This document shows positions 6,110-10,319 of a stretch of 10,319 bases of DNA, piece after piece. The notes under the pieces are model-generated. The model had not been told where the DNA came from and ran no database searches. It was given only the letters and a program-made list of their open reading frames with translations. Location of the stretch: assembly GCA_902766265.1 (NCBI GenBank), contig CACXCY010000021.1:1-10319 (forward strand), written 5' to 3'. Within the stretch, counting starts at the first letter, position 1. Each line of letters begins with the position of its first letter. A program made the translations under genes and the position numbers. The DNA comes from an uncultured Bacteroidota bacterium (GTDB lineage: Bacteria > Bacteroidota > Bacteroidia > Bacteroidales > P3).

Positions 6110-7942
6110 ATGTCCGATATAATAAATCTTCTTCCTGATAGCGTTGCCAACCAGATAGCCGCCGGAGAGGTGGTGGATCGTCCAGCGTCGGCGGTAAAAG
6201 AGCTGCTGGAGAACGCTATTGACGCAGGTGCTACCAATGTGCAGCTGGTGATTAAAGATGCAGGGCGCACGTTGCTGCAGGTCATCGACAACGGTTGTGG
6301 TATGTCGGACAGCGATGCACGTCTTTGTTTCGAGCGCCACGCAACCTCCAAAATCCATGCTGCCGACGATTTGTTTGCCATTCGCACGATGGGTTTCCGA
6401 GGAGAAGCATTGGCGTCGATAGCGGCTGTGGCGCAGGTGGAATTGCGCACAAGACAGCACGACAACGACTTGGGAACCTGTGTGATTATAGAAGGTAGCG
6501 ATGTGAAGAGCCAGGAACCCTGCACCTGCAACGCAGGTACGTCGATTGCCGTCAAGAACCTTTTCTACAACATCCCTGCGCGGCGCAACTTTTTGAAGAA
6601 GGATGGCGTAGAGTTGTCGCATATCGATGAGGTATTTCGTCGCGTCGCCGTGGTGAACAACCATGTTAGTTTTACGGTATATAGCAACGGGAAGTTGCTC
6701 TACGACCTCCGTGAAGGAAATAAGGCACAGCGTATCGCCGACATTTTCGGCATGGGGAGCAGCGAGCATTTCTATCCGGTGAGTGAGCGTACCGACATCG
6801 TCAGCGTGGAGGGCTATGTGGGCAAGCCGGAGTATGTGCGCAAGACGCGAGGGGAGCAGTATATCTTTGCCAACGACCGTTTTATCCGCCATCCAGCCCT
6901 GAGTGCCGCCGTAGAGAAGGCCTATTCGGACTTGATACCGGAACGCACTTATCCCAGCTACTTCCTTTTTATACAAGTGGACCCCTCGCGCATCGATGTC
7001 AACATCCATCCCACCAAGACGGAGGTCCGTTTTGTTGATGAACATGCACTCTTTGCTATTTTGCGTGCCGCCACCAAGAAGGCCATAGGTCAGTTTGGAC
7101 TGGCGACGGAGATTGAGTTTAACCCGTCCACAGAGATAGACTTCTCGGATGCCCCCAGTGGCTACATTCCTCCTGAGCCGCGTGTCAGCTATAATCCCAA
7201 CTACAATCCTTTCGAACAGAAAACGTCATCATCGTCCTCGTCTGGTGCATCAACTCATTCCGGGGGGGATGCATCATGGGACAGCACCTATGCGGAACTT
7301 AGACGACCTACGACACTTGAAAGTCGTATTGTAGAAGATGAATCTCCATCGGACGAGATGGCAGAGATGAATAGTCCTTCGATGCCGCTGTCCTATATGA
7401 ACACATACATCATCAGCACGCTCAAGTCGGGAATTCTTGTGGTGAACAGGCAGCGTGCCCATGAGCGCATATTGTTCGAGCGGCTGATGGCACACAAACA
7501 GCAGACAGACAAGGTGACGGCATCTCAGCAACTACTGTTTCCTGTCAACTGCACGTTCAGTCCGTCCGACGGCGAGATGCTAGGTGAGATGATAGGCGAT
7601 TTGCGCGATATGGGCTTTGCTATCGATGCTGTGACGCAGAGCACTTTTGTCGTCACAGCGGCGCCACCTGATGTCAACGACAGCGATTTGCAGGGTGTGC
7701 TGGATCAGCTTCTGGTGGATTATAAAGGCAGCATGATGCAGAAATTTGCCGACAAGGACCGCGCCATCTGCCAATCGTTGGCGCGTCAGATGGCTGTAAA
7801 GAACGGCAAGCCGCTGCAACCAGAGGAAATACAGGCGCTGTTGGCCGAACTTTTTGCCTGCCAGGTTCCCAATATCTCCCCCAGTGGACAGAAAACCATG
7901 TATGTAATCAACAAGGATGAGCTGGCTGAGAAGCTACGCTAA
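6110..7942 (+). CDS. mutL: DNA mismatch repair protein MutL
   Basis: The mismatch repair matchmaker linking MutS recognition to strand incision. The 610-residue protein has an intact N-terminal GHKL ATPase (1-335): ELLENAIDAG at 31-40 with Glu34 the catalytic base, DNGCGM at 60-65, GFRGEAL at 95-101, and Lys303 in HPTKTEVRF. A Ser-rich linker follows (about 340-425, with six Ser in a row near 373-378). The C-terminal dimerisation domain (about 426-610) keeps a sliding-clamp-binding motif, QQLLFP at 473-478. The endonuclease motif DQHA(X)2E(X)4E is degenerate: it reads NRQRAHERILFE at 446-457, with Asn446 for the metal-binding Asp. The other metal-site motifs, near Cys554 and Cys584, also lack their His residues. 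This suggests a MutL without its own nuclease activity. The start at 6110 gives the canonical N-terminus. The rhomboid gene follows 28 bp after the stop. Confidence 0.96.
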   Translation: MSDIINLLPDSVANQIAAGEVVDRPASAVKELLENAIDAGATNVQLVIKDAGRTLLQVIDNGCGMSDSDARLCFERHATSKIHAADDLFAIRTMGFRGEALASIAAVAQVELRTRQHDNDLGTCVIIEGSDVKSQEPCTCNAGTSIAVKNLFYNIPARRNFLKKDGVELSHIDEVFRRVAVVNNHVSFTVYSNGKLLYDLREGNKAQRIADIFGMGSSEHFYPVSERTDIVSVEGYVGKPEYVRKTRGEQYIFANDRFIRHPALSAAVEKAYSDLIPERTYPSYFLFIQVDPSRIDVNIHPTKTEVRFVDEHALFAILRAATKKAIGQFGLATEIEFNPSTEIDFSDAPSGYIPPEPRVSYNPNYNPFEQKTSSSSSSGASTHSGGDASWDSTYAELRRPTTLESRIVEDESPSDEMAEMNSPSMPLSYMNTYIISTLKSGILVVNRQRAHERILFERLMAHKQQTDKVTASQQLLFPVNCTFSPSDGEMLGEMIGDLRDMGFAIDAVTQSTFVVTAAPPDVNDSDLQGVLDQLLVDYKGSMMQKFADKDRAICQSLARQMAVKNGKPLQPEEIQALLAELFACQVPNISPSGQKTMYVINKDELAEKLR

Positions 7943-7970
7943 CCCATTAACCGATAATTCCCATCACCCC

Positions 7971-8798
7971 ATGTCCCAATACAGTCCGCAAGGTTTCAGC
8001 ATGTTGCCCACAGGTGTCAAAAACCTGCTTATCGTTAATATCCTTTTTTATCTGGCTACTATCGTTATGGATCGCGCCATGGGTATTAGCTTGGATGACT
8101 ACCTGGCCCTCTACTGCGTGCAGAGCAGCAACTTCCACATCTGGCAGTATGTCACCTATATGTTTATGCATGCCAACATCGACCATATTTTCTTCAATAT
8201 GTTTGCCCTATGGATGTTCGGCTATGTTTTGGAGAATATCTGGGGGACGCAACGTTTCCTGCTGTACTATATGGTATGTGGCTTGGGGGCTGGGTTGGTG
8301 CATACGCTCATCACCGGAGCCAATTGCTATCTGCTGCAGGAAGCCGTCAACGGCTATGCCCTCAGTCCCGATCCGGATGCTTTTGTCCAGTTGCTGCATC
8401 GTCGGTTCGAGGGTTCCTACAATCCTACGGTTGTGGCGCAGTTCGTCGATGCATGGCGGGTCTCTGGTGGCTTGGGCGACTATGGGGCGCAGTCGGTGGC
8501 AATGGCTCAGCAGCTACTCGACTTCAAGGCCTCCATACCTACGGTTGGGGCGTCGGGTGCTGTCTATGGCATCTTGCTGGCTTTCGGCATGATGTTCCCC
8601 AACGAGCGTATATACCTCTATTTCCTGGTGCCTCTCAAAGCCAAGTGGTTCGTCATCGGTTACGGTGTTCTTGAACTTGTACTTGGCGTCTTCCATAGTG
8701 CTGATGGCATAGCCCATTTTGCTCATCTGGGCGGTATGCTTTTCGGATTGCTGTTTATCCTCTATTGGCGCAAGAAGAGCTTAAACCGCTGGAACTGA
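7971..8798 (+). CDS. Rhomboid-family intramembrane serine protease
   Basis: An inner-membrane protease that cuts membrane helices of substrate proteins; substrates unknown. The 275-residue protein has about six membrane segments. WQYVTYMFMHANIDHIFFN at 58-76 is the family's loop-1 and second-helix signature, with His72 and Asn76 as the oxyanion HxxxN motif. GASGAVYG at 193-200 gives nucleophile Ser195, and AHFAHLGG at 248-255 gives catalytic His252. An insert of about 75 residues (115-190), mostly polar and unlike GlpG, separates helix 3 from the Ser-bearing helix 4; by rhomboid topology it should face the periplasm. The chosen ATG at 7971 avoids a 54-bp overlap with mutL; an in-frame ATG at 7917 would add 18 residues without rhomboid features. 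It is probably co-transcribed with mutL. The 40 bp after it, before the convergent dipeptidase gene, show no clear terminator. Confidence 0.92.
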   Translation: MSQYSPQGFSMLPTGVKNLLIVNILFYLATIVMDRAMGISLDDYLALYCVQSSNFHIWQYVTYMFMHANIDHIFFNMFALWMFGYVLENIWGTQRFLLYYMVCGLGAGLVHTLITGANCYLLQEAVNGYALSPDPDAFVQLLHRRFEGSYNPTVVAQFVDAWRVSGGLGDYGAQSVAMAQQLLDFKASIPTVGASGAVYGILLAFGMMFPNERIYLYFLVPLKAKWFVIGYGVLELVLGVFHSADGIAHFAHLGGMLFGLLFILYWRKKSLNRWN

Positions 8799-8838
8799 CG
8801 AATCGCTTGTGCAATCCGCCAGCCCCGACGGTTGTCCG

Positions 8839-10221
8839 TTATGCCTCGCGACCGGAGAGGATGTCGCAGAAGTATTCGTAGAAGTAGGGTATTGTCTCGA
8901 TGCCCTTGTAGAAGTTGAAGAGCGGGTAGTTCTCGTTAGGTGCGTGAATGGCATCGCTACCGAGACCGAAGCCCATGAGAATGCTCTTGATGCCGAGTAT
9001 GCGTTCAAATCCAGCCACGATGGGGATGCTTCCGCCGCTGCGTGTGGGGATGGGACGTTTGCCGAAGGTGGTTGTGTAGGCCTTCTCGGCAGCGCGGTAG
9101 GCAGGCATATCGAGTGGCGAAACGTAGGCGGCGCCACCATGCGACGGTGTGACCTTGACGGTAACGCAATCGGGGGCAGCGGCTTCGAAATATTCCTTGA
9201 ACATACGGCTTACCTTCTGGTAGTCTTGGTTGGCGACAAGACGGGTGGAAATCTTGGCGTAGGCCTTGGAGGGCAGTACTGTCTTGGAACCCTCGCCGGT
9301 GTGGCCGCCCCAGATGCCGCAAACATCGAGGCAGGGACGTATGCCGGTGCGTTCAGGAGTGGTGAAGCCCTTCTCGCCGTGGACGGCCTTGATGCTTAAC
9401 GACTGCTTGTAGCGTTCCTCGTCGTAGGGTGCCTGTGCCATAAGGGCACGCTCCTCGTCGCTGATAACGAGGACATCGTCGTAGAAATGAGGTATGGTGA
9501 TATGACCATCGGCATCGTGCAGGTCGGCAATCATCTTGCAGAGGATGTTGATGGGATTGGCCACCGCTCCACCATAGATACCGCTGTGGAGGTCATGGTC
9601 GGCACCAGTCACCTCAACGTCCCAATAGCAAAGACCGCGCAAGCCACTGGTGATGCTGGGAGTGTCCTGCGCCAGCATGCCGGTGTCGCTGACAAGAATG
9701 ATGTCGGCACGAAGCATCTCCTTGTGCTCCTCGCAGAATCCGTAGAGGGCACCGCTGCCGATTTCCTCTTCACCTTCGAGCATGAACTTGACGTTGCAGG
9801 GCAGCTGTCCGGTGCGCACCATAAATTCGAACGCTTTGGCGTGCATGAAACTCTGGCCTTTGTCGTCGTCGGCACCGCGTGCCCAGATGTGGCCGTCTTT
9901 GACCACCGGCTCGAACGGCTGGGTGTTCCACAGCTCGAGCGGAGCCACAGGCATGACGTCGTAGTGGCCGTATACGAGTACTGTGGGGAGGTCGGCACCT
10001 ATGATTTTCTCGCCATAGACAACAGGGTTTCCCGTGGTGGGCATCACCTCAGCTTTGTCGGCACCAGCAGCGAGAAGATATTCTTTCCACTTGTTGGCGC
10101 AGCGCACCATATCGTCCTTGTGCTCGGCTTCGGCACTAATGGAAGGGATGCGGATGAGCTCGAATAGCTCGTCGAGGAAGCGCTGCTTATTGGCTTCAAT
10201 GTAATTTTTTACGTCTTTCAT
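8839..10221 (-). CDS. M20-family metallodipeptidase (carnosinase-like/CNDP-like)
   Basis: A cytoplasmic zinc peptidase expected to cleave dipeptides or release C-terminal residues from small peptides. The 460-residue length is normal for the CNDP-type branch of M20. The di-zinc site is complete: His86 and Asp88 in YGHYDVMP, Asp119 in ARGADDDKGQ (bridging ligand), Glu152 (general base) and Glu153 in LEGEEEIGS, Asp179 in VSDTGML, and His426 in DAIHAPNE. HDLHSGIYGG at 209-218 supplies the conserved substrate-binding His212 of the lid/dimerisation domain (about 200-360). No signal peptide is present, since the start MKDVKNYIEANKQRF is polar. It is monocistronic as far as seen and convergent with the rhomboid gene. 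The exact substrate is unknown; a succinyl-diaminopimelate desuccinylase is less likely because of the length and the YGHYDVMP form of the motif. Confidence 0.93.
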   Translation of the reverse strand: MKDVKNYIEANKQRFLDELFELIRIPSISAEAEHKDDMVRCANKWKEYLLAAGADKAEVMPTTGNPVVYGEKIIGADLPTVLVYGHYDVMPVAPLELWNTQPFEPVVKDGHIWARGADDDKGQSFMHAKAFEFMVRTGQLPCNVKFMLEGEEEIGSGALYGFCEEHKEMLRADIILVSDTGMLAQDTPSITSGLRGLCYWDVEVTGADHDLHSGIYGGAVANPINILCKMIADLHDADGHITIPHFYDDVLVISDEERALMAQAPYDEERYKQSLSIKAVHGEKGFTTPERTGIRPCLDVCGIWGGHTGEGSKTVLPSKAYAKISTRLVANQDYQKVSRMFKEYFEAAAPDCVTVKVTPSHGGAAYVSPLDMPAYRAAEKAYTTTFGKRPIPTRSGGSIPIVAGFERILGIKSILMGFGLGSDAIHAPNENYPLFNFYKGIETIPYFYEYFCDILSGREA

Positions 10222-10261
10222 TGGCTTTTATGTTTTATTGTTGTTGCTCTTGTCGGGACTG

Positions 10262-10269
10262 CAAAGATA
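10262..10269 (-). promoter_or_regulatory. Candidate -7 box of the dipeptidase promoter
   Basis: Read on the minus strand this is TATCTTTG, an exact TAnnTTTG match identical to the gapA box, 40 bp upstream of the dipeptidase start codon. Just upstream on the same strand is a run of eight T residues. No -33 TTTG is visible at the right distance. The remaining 50 bp to the window end hold no gene. Confidence 0.6.
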
Positions 10270-10319
10270 CGAAAAAAAATGCTTACCGCAGCCCAACCGC
10301 ACATTTCTATGTGTAAACC

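Noticed and set aside
9487..10167. A 226-codon plus-strand open frame within the dipeptidase gene
   Set aside because: The minus-strand frame carries the complete M20 metal site; the opposite frame is a shadow.
10300..10313. Small hairpin CACAT-TTCT-ATGTG near the right edge
   Set aside because: A 5-bp stem without a T-tract is likely by chance, and the adjoining sequence is outside the window.

Overview
The window looks like chromosomal DNA of a Bacteroidota bacterium, most likely order Bacteroidales. The main evidence is the promoters: TAnnTTTG-type -7 boxes, characteristic of the Bacteroidota primary sigma factor, lie upstream of most genes, while good Shine-Dalgarno sequences are absent. 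Several proteins (the PPC-like/OmpA-like envelope protein, the rhomboid with a large loop insertion, the mutL-rhomboid pair) also have the look of that phylum. Genus cannot be fixed from the sequence alone.

Layout, left to right. (1) The first 208 codons of gapA (glyceraldehyde-3-phosphate dehydrogenase) on the minus strand, cut by the window edge. (2) Divergent from it, mtgA (monofunctional peptidoglycan glycosyltransferase) followed by xerD (tyrosine recombinase), probably one transcript. (3) A 481-bp gene-free stretch with an 11-bp tandem array, a 21-bp AT-rich palindrome, a heptamer tandem array and a promoter. (4) A secreted 478-residue envelope protein with a split PPC-like domain and a C-terminal OmpA-like domain. 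(5) Two adjacent hairpins, then a sodium:solute symporter-family permease. (6) mutL and, 28 bp after it, a rhomboid intramembrane protease gene, probably an operon with its own promoter. (7) A convergent minus-strand M20-family dipeptidase gene with its own promoter near the right edge.

No CRISPR array, insertion sequence, phage gene, tRNA or rRNA was seen, and the gene content is mostly housekeeping: glycolysis, cell wall synthesis, chromosome dimer resolution, mismatch repair, peptide breakdown and transport. I did not find a clearly new multi-gene system. The points most worth a second look are three short-period degenerate tandem arrays (periods 6, 11 and 7 bp) clustered around xerD; a MutL whose endonuclease metal-binding motifs are all degenerate while its ATPase and clamp-binding motifs are intact; an OmpA-like domain that has lost its usual peptidoglycan-binding Asp; a symporter without the usual Ser/Thr in the Na2-site segment; and a perfect 24-bp palindrome that may serve both as terminator of one gene and as part of the promoter region of the next.
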